Of a stretch of DNA of 64,000 nucleotides, positions 8,129 to 16,311 are shown one piece after another; position 1 is the first letter of the stretch; each line of letters begins with the position of its first letter. A program made the translations under genes and the position numbers. Source of the stretch: Candidatus Aalborgicola defluviihabitans (GTDB lineage Bacteria; Pseudomonadota; Gammaproteobacteria; Burkholderiales; Burkholderiaceae_C); NCBI GenBank assembly GCA_016705575.1, contig JADIXX010000008.1:496001-560000 (forward strand), in the 5' to 3' direction. The notes under the pieces were generated by a model. That model ran no database searches, was not told the DNA's origin, and saw nothing but the letters and a program-made list of their open reading frames with translations.

Positions 8129-9352
8129 ATGACGGCATCCACAACAAACACCTCCTTCAACAACGCCGCCAAGCAAGGCGCAGCCGAGGCACCAGCGGCG
8201 CTATGGGGCGGCGTCTTCGCGATGACGCTGTGTGTCTTCGCGTTGATTGCCTCGGAGTTCATGCCGGTGAGCCTGCTGACGCCTATGGCCAACGATTTGG
8301 GGGTCAGCGAAGGCCTCGCCGGGCAGGGCATCGCCATATCCGGCGCATTCGCAGTGCTGACCAGTCTGTCGATCTCACGTATCGCCGGCAGCATGAACCG
8401 CAAGCTTTTGTTATTGGGCTTGACGGCGTTGATGGCCGTGTCTGGTGTCGTGGTCGCGCTGGCCCCCAACTATCTGACGTACATGGCTGGGCGCGCGCTG
8501 ATCGGTGTGGTGGTGGGCGGATTTTGGTCTTTGTCGGCAGCCACGGCCATGCGCCTTGTGCCGCCCCAACAGCTACCCCGAGCCCTGGCCGTTTTCAACG
8601 GTGGCAACGCGCTGGCAACCGTGATTGCCGCTCCGTTGGGTAGCTACCTGGGTTCCATCATCGGTTGGCGTGGTGCGTTCTTTTGCTTGTTGCCGGTGGC
8701 GGCCATTGCTTTCGTCTGGCAGTGGGTCAGCCTACCGTCCATGCCGGCGCAGCCTCGCCCGGCAAGCTCCGGCAACGCGCTCAAGCTGCTCAAAAACCCA
8801 GCGGTCCTTATGGGCATGCTGGCGGTGAGTGCATTCTTCATGGGGCAGTTTGCGCTGTTCACTTATCTGCGTCCATTTCTTGAAACGGTAACCCACGTGG
8901 ACGTATCGACGCTGTCGCTCGTTCTGCTGACCGTTGGTGTCGCAGGGTTCATGGGCACCTCGGCCATTGGCACGTTTCTAAAGTGGAACTTTAGCCGCAC
9001 CATGGTCGGCATTTCGATCTTGATGGCCGTGATTGCGCTGGCGCTCACTTTCTTTGGCGACGACCTAGCCGCAGTTGCTATTCTGCTGGGCGTGTGGGGA
9101 CTGGTTGCCACCGCCGCGCCGGTGGGCTGGTGGTCGTGGCTGGCTAAAACGCTGCCCGCTGATGCAGAGGCCGGTGGTGGGCTGATGGTGGCGGTGGTTC
9201 AGCTCGCCATTGCGTTGGGCTCTACTATGGGGGGCTTGTTGTTTGACACCAGCGGATACCGCAGTACGTTTTTCGCGAGCGCATCTATCTTGTTGATTGC
9301 CGCATTCCTCGCCTTTTTGACGACTCGCTTTCAGCGCGTTACGGCGGCCTGA
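8129..9352 (+). CDS. MFS transporter, drug/sugar efflux type (AraJ/NepI-like)
   Basis: A 407-residue inner-membrane protein with 12 predicted hydrophobic helices. Family marks are FALIASEFMPVSLLTPMA in helix 1, the helix 2-3 region SISRIAGSMNRKLLLL, and FWSLSAATAMRLVPPQQLPR after helix 4, as in AraJ/YdhP/NepI-type major facilitator exporters. Such proteins export small molecules (sugars, nucleosides, drugs) with proton antiport. The start is uncertain: an upstream TTG at 8087 is also in frame, and neither has a good ribosome binding site. It heads a unit with a cyclophilin-like protein and an alcohol dehydrogenase, divergent from a LysR regulator. Confidence 0.85.
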   Translation: MTASTTNTSFNNAAKQGAAEAPAALWGGVFAMTLCVFALIASEFMPVSLLTPMANDLGVSEGLAGQGIAISGAFAVLTSLSISRIAGSMNRKLLLLGLTALMAVSGVVVALAPNYLTYMAGRALIGVVVGGFWSLSAATAMRLVPPQQLPRALAVFNGGNALATVIAAPLGSYLGSIIGWRGAFFCLLPVAAIAFVWQWVSLPSMPAQPRPASSGNALKLLKNPAVLMGMLAVSAFFMGQFALFTYLRPFLETVTHVDVSTLSLVLLTVGVAGFMGTSAIGTFLKWNFSRTMVGISILMAVIALALTFFGDDLAAVAILLGVWGLVATAAPVGWWSWLAKTLPADAEAGGGLMVAVVQLAIALGSTMGGLLFDTSGYRSTFFASASILLIAAFLAFLTTRFQRVTAA

Positions 9353-9378
9353 GCCACGCATCTAGTAAGAAGATACCC

Positions 9379-9855
9379 ATGACAACTCCTCTAGCCCGCA
9401 AACTCAATACCCGAAAATTCTGCGCCCATGCCATGGGCCTTATGCTCGGCATGTTGGTGCTTGGCGGCTCCCAAGCTGCCCAACCGGTGAACCCGAATAC
9501 CAAGGAATCAACCATGTGGATAAGCATTGCCGAACGCCGATTCGCCATCAGCCTGGCGGACAACCCTGCTGCCCGTGCGTTCGCTGCGCAGTTGCCGATG
9601 ACGCTGGACATGGAGGAACTCAACGGCAACGAAAAGATGTTCGACCTACCGACCGCGCTGCCTCAGAACCCCAGCCGTCCGGGTACGATCCGCAATGGAG
9701 ACCTCATGCTGTACGGCGCCAGAACCTTGGTGCTTTTTTATATGACGTTTGACTCGTCCTATTCGTACACCCGTCTTGGCCGCGTGGACGACCCCACAGG
9801 TTTGGAGCAGGCTTTGGGTCAGCGCGGCGTGCGCGTCATTTTTTCCAAAGATTAG
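9379..9855 (+). CDS. Exported cyclophilin-like fold protein
   Basis: A 158-residue protein with an N-terminal signal sequence (hydrophobic residues about 14-34, AMGLMLGMLVLGGSQAA). The mature part matches small cyclophilin-like proteins of unknown activity: FAISLADNPAARAFAAQLP, LDMEELNGNEKMFDLP, RPGTIRNGDLMLYGARTLVL and SYSYTRLGRVDDPTGLEQAL. The presence of a signal is a useful point because many family members are cytoplasmic; an internal ATG before WISIAERRF could also give a cytoplasmic form. It starts 26 bp after the MFS gene and ends 29 bp before the alcohol dehydrogenase, so it is likely in one operon. Confidence 0.78.
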   Translation: MTTPLARKLNTRKFCAHAMGLMLGMLVLGGSQAAQPVNPNTKESTMWISIAERRFAISLADNPAARAFAAQLPMTLDMEELNGNEKMFDLPTALPQNPSRPGTIRNGDLMLYGARTLVLFYMTFDSSYSYTRLGRVDDPTGLEQALGQRGVRVIFSKD

Positions 9856-9884
9856 TTTTCCCGATTGATACAGGAGTACACCCC

Positions 9885-10937
9885 ATGACCATCAAAGCCT
9901 TCGGCGCCCACGCAAGTGACAGCCCCCTCGAATCCATGGACATCACCCGGCGTGCGCCTGGCGCGCATGACGTGCAAATCGACATTGCCTACTGCGGTGT
10001 CTGCCATTCCGACCTCCACCAAGTACGCGCAGAGTGGGCGGGCACGCGCTACCCCTGCGTTCCAGGGCATGAAATTGTGGGGCGCGTGTCGGCCCTGGGT
10101 GCCCACGTGTCGGGTGTCAAAGTCGGCGATCTGGTGGGCGTTGGCTGCATCGTTGACAGCTGCAAGCACTGCGCCGATTGCGACGATGGTTTGGAAAACT
10201 ACTGCGACCATATGGTCGGCACCTACAACGGCCCCACACCTGACGCGCCCGGCCACACGCTGGGCGGCTACTCGCAACAAATCGTGGTGCACGAGCGCTA
10301 TGTGCTGCACATTCGCCATCCAGAAGCCCAGCTGGCTGCCGTCGCGCCCTTGCTGTGCGCGGGCATCACCACGTACTCGCCACTGCGGCATTGGAAGGTG
10401 GGGCCCGGCCATAAAGTAGGCGTGGTCGGCATCGGTGGCCTGGGCCACATGGGCATCAAGCTGGCGCACGCAATGGGCGCCGACGTGGTGGCGTTCACCA
10501 CGTCGGAGTCCAAGCGCGCAGCCGCCATCGCCCTGGGTGCGGATGAGGTCGTTGTCTCGCGCAATGCCGATGAAATGTCCGCGCACACCAAGAGCTTTGA
10601 CTTCATTCTCAACACGGTCGCGGCACCGCATGATCTGGATGCGTTTCTGGCCCTGCTCAAGCGCGACGGCACGATGACGCTGGTCGGTGCACCGGCCACG
10701 CCGCACCCATCGTCCAACGTGTTCAACCTGATCATGAAACGCCGCAGCCTGGCCGGTTCGATGATTGGCGGTATTCCTGAAACGCAGGAGATGCTGGATT
10801 TTTGTGCCGAGCACGGCATCGTGTCTGATATTGAGATGATCCGGGCCGACGAGGTCAACGAAGCGTACGAGCGCATGCTCAAGGGCGATGTGAAGTACCG
10901 ATTCGTCATCGACTGCGCCACATTGGCGGCACCCTGA
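9885..10937 (+). CDS. Zinc-dependent NAD(P) alcohol dehydrogenase (YahK/CAD-like)
   Basis: A 350-residue zinc medium-chain dehydrogenase that interconverts aldehydes and alcohols. The catalytic zinc site is visible in YCGVCHSDLH (C40) and PGHEIVGRV (H62); the structural zinc cysteines are C93, C96, C99 and C107 in DSCKHCADCDDGLENYC. The Rossmann motif GVVGIGGLGHMGIKLA follows near residues 183-198. The layout matches the cinnamyl alcohol dehydrogenase/YahK group, broad-range aldehyde reductases. It is the last gene of the unit behind the MFS exporter and the cyclophilin-like gene; a dispersed repeat follows 24 bp after the stop. Confidence 0.88.
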   Translation: MTIKAFGAHASDSPLESMDITRRAPGAHDVQIDIAYCGVCHSDLHQVRAEWAGTRYPCVPGHEIVGRVSALGAHVSGVKVGDLVGVGCIVDSCKHCADCDDGLENYCDHMVGTYNGPTPDAPGHTLGGYSQQIVVHERYVLHIRHPEAQLAAVAPLLCAGITTYSPLRHWKVGPGHKVGVVGIGGLGHMGIKLAHAMGADVVAFTTSESKRAAAIALGADEVVVSRNADEMSAHTKSFDFILNTVAAPHDLDAFLALLKRDGTMTLVGAPATPHPSSNVFNLIMKRRSLAGSMIGGIPETQEMLDFCAEHGIVSDIEMIRADEVNEAYERMLKGDVKYRFVIDCATLAAP

Positions 10938-10960
10938 CGCGTGTTGTAGATAGGGCAGAC

Positions 10961-11008
10961 TGCTATCAAAAGAGAAGCTTCTCACGCATATTCCACGAGG
11001 GCTACTGG
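10961..11008 (+). repeat. Dispersed ~50-bp repeat, copy 2
   Basis: Starts TGCTATCAAAAGAGAAGCTT, continues CTCACGCATATTCCACGAGG and ends in GCTACTGG. It is a well-kept copy with a changed 3' end, in the gap between the alcohol dehydrogenase and the second tetR. Confidence 0.85.
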
Positions 11009-11084
11009 TGCTTTTTCTTTCGTAAGTTGTTAACCAACGCCAGCAAGCCCCAGGTACCGCGCTTGGAGCTTCTTTCATGGGCAT

Positions 11085-11122
11085 TTGCGCGATCGGATTT
11101 AATTTAGTATGATACACGTCAT
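11085..11122 (+). promoter_or_regulatory. tetR promoter and ATGA-N6-TCAT dyad; predicted leaderless start
   Basis: TTGCGC (11085-11090), 17 bp, TATGAT (11108-11113), then exactly 7 nt to the ATG at 11121. Transcription should begin at the start codon and there is no Shine-Dalgarno sequence. The dyad ATGA-TACACG-TCAT (11109-11122) covers the -10 and the start codon. Related dyads precede the next two genes. Confidence 0.6.
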
Positions 11123-11714
11123 GCGAAAAACATCCGCCAATATCCGTACCGCCACCAAAGAAGCCTCGCACGAGCGCATCGTGGATGCTGCTGCGCGCGC
11201 GATCCGGCGCAGTGGGTACAACGGAACCGGTGTTGCCGACATCATGAAAGAGGCCGGCCTGACGCATGGTGCTTTTTATGCTCACTTTGAATCCCGCGAA
11301 GCCATGCTGGCCGAGGCCGCTGACCGCGCGGGTGCGGACGCGAATGCATTGGCCGCCAACATCACCGCCACCGTGCCGCCGGAGCAAGCTTTGCAGGCGT
11401 TGTTGCAGGTTTATCTCTCCAAAGAGCATCTAGCGGCCATCGAAACAGGCTGCCCCATCTCGGCCCTAGGTTCTGAAATGCCCCGCCAATCGCCCGAAGT
11501 GCGCAGTGCGGCCACGCGGCGCATCAAAGAGATGATCGACCTCATCGCCCGCCAAATGCCGGACTGGGGCCAACCCAGCGCGCACGAACGCGCGCTGGTA
11601 ACCGTGGCGACGATGGTGGGCACGTTGACGCTGGCACGTGCGGTGAACGACGCCGCGTTGTCCGATGCACTGTGTGCGGCCACGCTAAACCAACTGACTT
11701 CCCCAAAAGTTTGA
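11121..11714 (+). CDS. TetR-family transcriptional regulator
   Basis: A 197-residue TetR-type repressor. The helix-turn-helix lies at residues about 36-58 (TGVADIMKEAGLTHGAFYAHF). The ligand domain contains ETGCPISALGSEM with Cys111, the same relative position as Cys121 of AcuR in this window and the cysteine region of NemR-type electrophile sensors. I chose the ATG at 11121 over 11109 because the promoter predicts a leaderless transcript starting there. It precedes an MDR oxidoreductase and two SDR genes, and matching ATGA-N6-TCAT dyads before tetR, the MDR gene and the first SDR suggest that it controls all three. A sensor of reactive carbonyls is a reasonable guess, not shown. Confidence 0.85.
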   Translation: MRKTSANIRTATKEASHERIVDAAARAIRRSGYNGTGVADIMKEAGLTHGAFYAHFESREAMLAEAADRAGADANALAANITATVPPEQALQALLQVYLSKEHLAAIETGCPISALGSEMPRQSPEVRSAATRRIKEMIDLIARQMPDWGQPSAHERALVTVATMVGTLTLARAVNDAALSDALCAATLNQLTSPKV

Positions 11715-11748
11715 TCGCCATGCATGGTGCATTTTTTGGCTCATAAAT

Positions 11749-11762
11749 ATGACGATCATCAT
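11749..11762. promoter_or_regulatory. ATGA-N6-TCAT dyad before the MDR gene
   Basis: ATGACGATCATCAT, the second of three dyads of the form ATGA-N6-TCAT in this cluster, 71 bp before the MDR start. It shares 11 of 14 bases with the third site at 12880-12893. Its role as a TetR operator is inferred. Confidence 0.45.
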
Positions 11763-11832
11763 GCCAAATACAGACCCGATCAACACCTCAACTTCGACTA
11801 CGCCACGGACCACATTTGAATCGAGAACCACC

Positions 11833-12834
11833 ATGAAAGCCCTGACCTTTAAACGCTATGGCAAGTCACCCGACATCGACTTTGCCGACCTGCCCCGCCC
11901 CACGTTGCAGCCCGACGAAATGCTGGTTGAAGTGCATGCGGTGGGCCTCAACCCCATCGACAACATGATCACCACCGGTGTGTTCAAACCGGTGCTGAAA
12001 CTGCAACTGCCCGCCACCATGGGCAGTGACCTGGCGGGCGTGGTCAAAGAGGTCGGCAACCGCGTCACGCGTTTCAAGCCCGGTGATGCTGTCTTTGCCA
12101 GCCTGTTTGATCTGGGTACCGGCTCACTGGCCGAATTTGCGGTGGTACCTGAACATGCTGCCGCGCCCAAGCCGGCCAATCTGGATTTTGTGCAAGCTGC
12201 CTCGGTGCCCATGGTTGGGTTGACCGCGTGGCAGGCGCTCAAAGAGCGTGCCCAGGTCAAGCGTGGGCAGAAGGTGTTTATCCCGGCGGGCTCCGGCGGC
12301 ATCGGCACGTTTGCCATCCAGTTGGCCAAGCACTTCGGTGCCAAAGTGGGCACCACCACCAGCACGGGCAATGTTGCGCTGGTGAGTCGCCTGGGCGCAG
12401 ACGAGGTGGTGGACTACAAGAAGCAAGCTTTTGAGAAAGTGCTGCGCGGCTACGACATGGTGCTGGGCACGCTCAAGGGAGATGAGTTGGAGAAAAGCTT
12501 AGCCATCCTCAAGCCGGGCGGCAAAATTGTTTCGCTCATCGGACCGCTGGATGCCGCGTTTGCCCGCGCGCGCAAACTCAACTTTGTGCTCCAGTTCGTC
12601 TTCAGCTTGATGAGCCGCAAGATCATGCGCATGGCCAAGCGCCGCGATGCCTCCTATTCCTTTCTGTTTGTACGGTCTGATGGGGCGCAACTCCAGCAAA
12701 TCGGAGACCTGCTCAAGGCAGAGCAGCTTAAGCCCGTGATCGACAAAGTGTTTCCTTTTGAGCAGGCCAAAGAAGCGCTGGAATACCTGGCCCAAGGACG
12801 CGCCAAAGGCAAAGTCGTCGTGCAAATTCGCTAA
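11833..12834 (+). CDS. NAD(P)-dependent quinone-oxidoreductase-like MDR enzyme
   Basis: A 333-residue zinc-free medium-chain reductase of the quinone oxidoreductase/zeta-crystallin type. Marks are MKALTFKRYGKSPDIDF at the start, VGLNPIDNMITTGVFKP, TMGSDLAGVVKEVGN and the nucleotide-binding IPAGSGGIGTFAIQLAKHFG. Relatives reduce quinones or alpha,beta-unsaturated carbonyls with NAD(P)H. The open frame extends upstream to 11749, but homology begins at the ATG at 11833, so the first 28 codons are left out. It follows tetR, and an ATGA-N6-TCAT dyad lies in its leader, consistent with TetR control. A GC-rich hairpin follows the stop. Confidence 0.85.
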   Translation: MKALTFKRYGKSPDIDFADLPRPTLQPDEMLVEVHAVGLNPIDNMITTGVFKPVLKLQLPATMGSDLAGVVKEVGNRVTRFKPGDAVFASLFDLGTGSLAEFAVVPEHAAAPKPANLDFVQAASVPMVGLTAWQALKERAQVKRGQKVFIPAGSGGIGTFAIQLAKHFGAKVGTTTSTGNVALVSRLGADEVVDYKKQAFEKVLRGYDMVLGTLKGDELEKSLAILKPGGKIVSLIGPLDAAFARARKLNFVLQFVFSLMSRKIMRMAKRRDASYSFLFVRSDGAQLQQIGDLLKAEQLKPVIDKVFPFEQAKEALEYLAQGRAKGKVVVQIR

Positions 12835-12837
12835 ACA

Positions 12838-12866
12838 CTGGGCCCTACCAAGGCCCAGGGTTTTGC
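12838..12866 (+). terminator. Weak hairpin behind the MDR gene
   Basis: CTGGGCC (12838-12844) pairs perfectly with GGCCCAG (12852-12858) across a 7-nt loop and is followed by GGTTTTG. The T-run is short, so termination would be partial. It would allow the SDR to be expressed mainly from its own promoter region, which carries the third dyad. Confidence 0.45.
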
Positions 12867-12879
12867 CACGTCCATTCAT

Positions 12880-12893
12880 ATGACAACCATCAT
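12880..12893. promoter_or_regulatory. ATGA-N6-TCAT dyad before the SDR gene
   Basis: ATGACAACCATCAT, the third dyad of the cluster, 31 bp before the SDR start. The two flanking half-sites match those before tetR and the MDR gene. A shared operator is inferred. Confidence 0.45.
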
Positions 12894-12923
12894 CCCAACC
12901 TATTTTTACCCTAGGAGCTACCC

Positions 12924-13625
12924 ATGAAAATCGAAAATTCTGTCGTCCTCGTGACCGGTGCCAATCGCGGCATCGGCTTGGCGTTTGCCCGCGCATTGCT
13001 CGCCCGTGGCGCCCGCAAGGTCTACGCCGCTACGCGCAATACAGCATCGGTGACGCTACCCGGCGTGCAGGCCTTGCAGTTGGACGTGACCAAGCCCGAC
13101 GAGATCGCTGCTGCGGTCCAGCAAGCCGGCGACGTGACACTGGTCATCAACAACGCCGGCATTGCCCAGCCCGGCGGCTTTCTCGCGCCCGATAGCGACG
13201 CCGTGTCGCGCCGCATCTTTGAGACCAACTTCTTCGGCGTGCTGAACATGAGCAAAGCCTTTGCGCCGGTGCTCAAAGCCAACGGTGGTGGAGCGCTGCT
13301 CAATGTGTTGTCTGTTGCGTCGTGGGTGAACGGTGGTGAGCTGGCGGCCTATTCGGCCAGCAAGTCGGCCGCGTGGTCGCTCACCAATGCACTGCGCCAC
13401 GAGCTGGTCGCGCAAAAAACCCAGGTGCTGGGCTTGCACATGGCCTATGTGGACACCGACCTGACCCGTGGCTTTGAAGTCCCCAAGACCAGCGCGGAAG
13501 ATATCGTGCAGCGCGCGCTGGACGCTCTGGAGGCGGGTGCGGATGAAGTGCTGGCCGATACGCTGACCGAGCAGGTCCGGCAAGGGCTGACGGCCCCGCG
13601 CCCGTCCTACCTGCCGCAAGCCTAA
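12924..13625 (+). CDS. SDR family oxidoreductase
   Basis: A 233-residue classical short-chain dehydrogenase/reductase. Visible motifs are the NAD(P)-binding TGANRGIG (residues about 11-18), the structural NNAG near 76-79, and the catalytic serine/tyrosine/lysine region with YSASKSAAW. The C-terminal part (GADEVLADTLTEQVRQGL) is typical of a family often found behind TetR regulators. An AGGAG lies about 6 nt before the ATG at 12924. The substrate is unknown. The gene follows the MDR oxidoreductase and precedes a broken SDR; all are probably part of one TetR-controlled response. Confidence 0.87.
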   Translation: MKIENSVVLVTGANRGIGLAFARALLARGARKVYAATRNTASVTLPGVQALQLDVTKPDEIAAAVQQAGDVTLVINNAGIAQPGGFLAPDSDAVSRRIFETNFFGVLNMSKAFAPVLKANGGGALLNVLSVASWVNGGELAAYSASKSAAWSLTNALRHELVAQKTQVLGLHMAYVDTDLTRGFEVPKTSAEDIVQRALDALEAGADEVLADTLTEQVRQGLTAPRPSYLPQA

Positions 13626-13656
13626 CGAAATCAAAGCCAACACTTTAGGAAATGAC

Positions 13657-14308
13657 ATGAACGCCGCACGTAAAGGTATCGCACTCGTAACAGGTGCATC
13701 GTCGGGCATTGGTCTCGTGACCGCGCAGGCATTGGCCCAGGCGGGCTACCGCGTCTTTGGCACCAGCCGCAAGGTGGTTCCTAGCCCTGCCGGCATCACC
13801 AGGGGGGATGTTTGGCGTGGCGCGTGTTGTCAACGCGGTGCTGCCCATCATGCGTGCCCAGAAGGGCGGCCGCATCATCAATATGAGCTCCATCCTGGGC
13901 CTGATCCCTTCGCCGTTCAGCGCCTACTACGCGTCTACCAAACACGCGATCGAGGGCTACACCGAATCGCTGGACCATGAAGTGCGCGGCTCCGGTATCC
14001 GCGTGGTGTTGGTGCAACCCGGCGTGACACGCACCGCCTTTGAAGAAAACCTGACGCGCGCCGACCAGCCTATGGACACTTATGCAGAAGGCCGCGCACG
14101 CAGCGAAGGCCTCATGCGCAAGTGGGTAGAAGCTGGCGATGACCCGCAAGTCGTCGCCGACGCTGTGGTCCGGGCTGCCACGGCCACCAAGCCGAACTTG
14201 CGCTACCCAGCGGGCAAGCAGTCCAGCCAAGTCAGCATGTTGCGCCGTTACTTGCCACGCGGCATCTTCGACAAGATCATGCGAAAGTTCAACGAGTTTC
14301 CGGCGTGA
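13657..14308 (+). pseudogene. SDR gene with internal deletion and frame change
   Basis: The first frame begins like a normal SDR (GIALVTGASSGIGLVTAQAL, YRVFGTSRK). After about residue 45, near 13,795-13,805, it changes to the +1 frame and resumes at MFGVARVVNAVLPIMRAQ, GGRIINMSSILGLIPSPFSA and YYASTKHAIEGYTESLDHEV, ending normally. Roughly 80 residues, including the NNAG region, are absent at the join. The C-terminal two thirds keeps the catalytic YxxxK, but without the middle the enzyme cannot be functional. It lies 31 bp behind the intact SDR, so it was once the last gene of the same operon. Confidence 0.8.
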
Positions 14309-14344
14309 AGCTGTGAACGCTTGCTATCCACAGCACCCCGTATT

Positions 14345-14392
14345 TGCTACGAAAAAAGAAGCTGCCCACGCATACTTCATGGGGGCTTGCGG
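14345..14392 (+). repeat. Dispersed ~50-bp repeat, copy 3
   Basis: TGCTACGAAAAAAGAAGCTG ... TTCATGGGGGCTTGCGG. It is a diverged copy and overlaps the 3' end of the minus-strand MFS gene: the stop codon of that gene and its last few codons are made of repeat sequence. Confidence 0.75.
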
Positions 14393-15576
14393 TGTGGGGG
14401 AATCCAATACGCCAGCGCCCCCGCCGCCGCGAAGGCAATGAGCCCGGTGGCAGCGATGCCTGCGCCCAGCGACAGGCTGGCCGCCAGCAACGACAGCAGC
14501 GCAGGCCCGCACGACCCACCGATGTCCGACATCAAGCGCCACACGCCGAGGAAGTGCGCACGCCCATGCCGGGGCGAATGGTCGGCGCCCAGTGTCATGA
14601 TCAGCCCCGATCCAATACCGTTGCCAAAGCCAATGGCCAGAGAGGCCAGCAGCAATGTAGTGAAGCCCGTGGTGAGCGGCATCAACAACATCGCCAGGCC
14701 CATGATCAGCATCGATGGCACGGCCACCCATTGCCGGCCCTTGTGGTCCATCACCTTGCCAGCCGGGTAGAACACCAGCATGTCGATCCCACCCGCCAGA
14801 CCATACAGCAGCGATGCCACAGCCGGTGCCAGCCCAATGTGGTCCGCCCACAGCGGGATCACGACCTGACGCGACGCCCGCACGGCACTGACCAGCAACA
14901 CACCCACACCCAGCGTGAGAAACACGCGCTTATGGTGGCGCAAGGTCGAGGCGATGGTGGCGGCCGCAGGCGGCGGCTGCCCAGGAGCGATGGGGGGTAA
15001 CTCCAAATCTGGCAAACGCGCGCCGACGGCCGCAGCGGCCAGTACCCCGGCGATGCCAACCCCGAAGGCCGCCGACAGCCCGAACCAATGAACTGCTGCC
15101 GCCCCGAGGAAGGGGCCGATAAACATGCCGATACGCATCACCCCACCCAGCGTCGACAGCGCTCGCGCGCGGTGCAAGAACGGCACTGCCTCGGTCATGT
15201 AGCTTTGGCGCGCCAGGTTGTAAACCGCCTGCGACATGCCCACCATCAGGCAGCCCGTGGCGAACAAACCCAGATGCGAGGTCAGCACACACAGTGCCAT
15301 GCCGATAGCGCTCCACAGCCCCGCAGCCACGATGGCCTGGCGCTCCCCCCAGCGCGCCGTTATCACCGAAGCGGGAATGTTGTTGAGCAACGAGCCGATG
15401 CCGATCAGCGCGATGACCAGCGCGGCCACCGGAACGGACGCGCCCAGGTCACGCGCCATCAGGGGAATGATCGGCAGGATTGCACCTTCGCCCACCCCGA
15501 ACAGCAAGGACGGGCCGAATGCAGGAACGGCGATCCGCTTGAGGGAAAACTCGGCCGAAGAGGAAGGCGCAGGCAT
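14377..15576 (-). CDS. MFS transporter
   Basis: A 399-residue inner-membrane protein of the major facilitator superfamily with about 12 hydrophobic helices, starting near residue 15 (VPAFGPSLLFGVGEGAILPI). Conserved loop residues ITARWGERQAIV (loop 2-3) and MDHKGRQWVAV (loop 8-9) fit sugar or drug exporters of this fold. The substrate cannot be told. Its last codons and stop lie in a dispersed repeat (copy 3), so the C-terminus was probably altered by the insertion. No regulator is adjacent; another repeat lies 63 bp upstream of the start. Confidence 0.82.
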   Translation of the reverse strand: MPAPSSSAEFSLKRIAVPAFGPSLLFGVGEGAILPIIPLMARDLGASVPVAALVIALIGIGSLLNNIPASVITARWGERQAIVAAGLWSAIGMALCVLTSHLGLFATGCLMVGMSQAVYNLARQSYMTEAVPFLHRARALSTLGGVMRIGMFIGPFLGAAAVHWFGLSAAFGVGIAGVLAAAAVGARLPDLELPPIAPGQPPPAAATIASTLRHHKRVFLTLGVGVLLVSAVRASRQVVIPLWADHIGLAPAVASLLYGLAGGIDMLVFYPAGKVMDHKGRQWVAVPSMLIMGLAMLLMPLTTGFTTLLLASLAIGFGNGIGSGLIMTLGADHSPRHGRAHFLGVWRLMSDIGGSCGPALLSLLAASLSLGAGIAATGLIAFAAAGALAYWIPPHRKPP

Positions 15577-15638
15577 GGGTGGGGAAGAGAAGGCAGGCAG
15601 TGCGCCATTGTGTCATCGGCTTTGCGCTAGCGCTGGTG

Positions 15639-15687
15639 TGCTATCAAATAAGAAGCTGCTTGCGCATATTCTACGAGGGCTGGAGGC
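15639..15687 (+). repeat. Dispersed ~50-bp repeat, copy 4
   Basis: TGCTATCAAATAAGAAGCTG, then CTTGCGCATATTCTACGAGG and GCTGGAGGC. This is the copy closest to the consensus in the window. It lies 10 bp beyond the stop of the ArsR remnant. Confidence 0.88.
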
Positions 15688-15696
15688 TTATTTGAC

Positions 15697-15851
15697 TCAT
15701 AGCCCGTTGACTGAATGCAGTATTTCCGCCATGTGCTTTCGCCCCAGCGGAGTTATCTCCAGCGCGCGCTCGTCCGCGTGGCGTCCGCAATCACGGCGGC
15801 CACGCTGGCCAGCCTGGGCTCATACGTGGGGTGGGTAGGGGCGGAGGTCAT
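15697..15851 (-). pseudogene. ArsR-type regulator remnant
   Basis: On the minus strand the frame from 15851 reads MTSAPTHPTYEPRLASVAAV then IADATRTSARW and stops. The first part looks like the beginning of an ArsR-family winged-helix repressor (YEPRLASVAAVIADATR). In the next frame ITPLGRKHMAEILHSVNGL and a stop at 15697 look like a regulator's C-terminus. The DNA-binding core between them is missing. It overlaps the tail of the NIPSNAP remnant and probably formed a two-gene unit with it. Confidence 0.6.
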
Positions 15852-16092
15852 GCCGCAGCAATATAGCCGTGGGCGCCTGCAGGTAGCTGGCGGGCACCGG
15901 ATGGGGGAAGGTTCGCTCCTCTTTCCCACTCCACCCCCAGGCCTCGTAGTTGCTGCCCTCGTGCGGCACAAAGTAGCCCAGCAAATGCCCGCCCAGGCGG
16001 GGGATGATGCGGGCCCAGTTCTCTGCGTAGGTGGTGAACTGGGATTTTTGGAACGGGTCGATTTCGTAGCGGATGAAGCAGGTGATGGGCAT
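15820..16092 (-). pseudogene. Truncated NIPSNAP-family gene
   Basis: From the ATG at 16092 the protein begins as a normal NIPSNAP-family member (MPITCFIRYEIDPFQKSQF, then IIPRLGGHLLGYFVPHEGSN). It then jumps after YEAWG to KEERTFPHPVP, which resembles the family's distal (ERF..)REERTF region. About 35-40 residues seem deleted in the middle, and the tail LLRHDLRPYPPHV is not familiar. The 90-residue product is open but probably non-functional. NIPSNAP proteins are small dimeric ferredoxin-like-fold proteins of uncertain role. The neighbouring ArsR remnant decayed in the same way. Confidence 0.6.
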
Positions 16093-16311
16093 GGGGACTC
16101 CTCTGGGGTGGTGATGCTTAGGAGTTTGGGTGGCGAATGCGGGGGATGCTTTGGTGGGTGACGAAATGATGAGTAGCGAATAGGTATGAGCTGCTAGCCG
16201 AGGCCTTCCAGTTGTCGTGAGGACTGCTACCCAGTGATACTTGTATCGTAACGCGGTTGCTGTTGGCGATGACGGTGGCACAGCTACTCGGGGGTTTTCT
16301 AAGGGCTACTA
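16093..16311 (+). other. Leader of the reverse transcriptase gene; candidate structured RNA
   Basis: 219 bp between the divergent NIPSNAP remnant and the reverse transcriptase start. No open frame of note. A perfect 5+2+5 palindrome GATACTTGTATC lies at 16236-16247, and GAGTAGC (16171-16177) can pair with GCTACTC (16283-16289), closing a ~120-nt segment. Several defence reverse transcriptases use a non-coding RNA encoded next to the gene, so this stretch is worth folding; the RNA itself is only a hypothesis. Confidence 0.3.

Noticed and set aside
9852..11429. 525-codon open frame opposite the alcohol dehydrogenase
   Set aside because: Antisense shadow of a GC-rich gene; the sense frame has zinc and Rossmann motifs.
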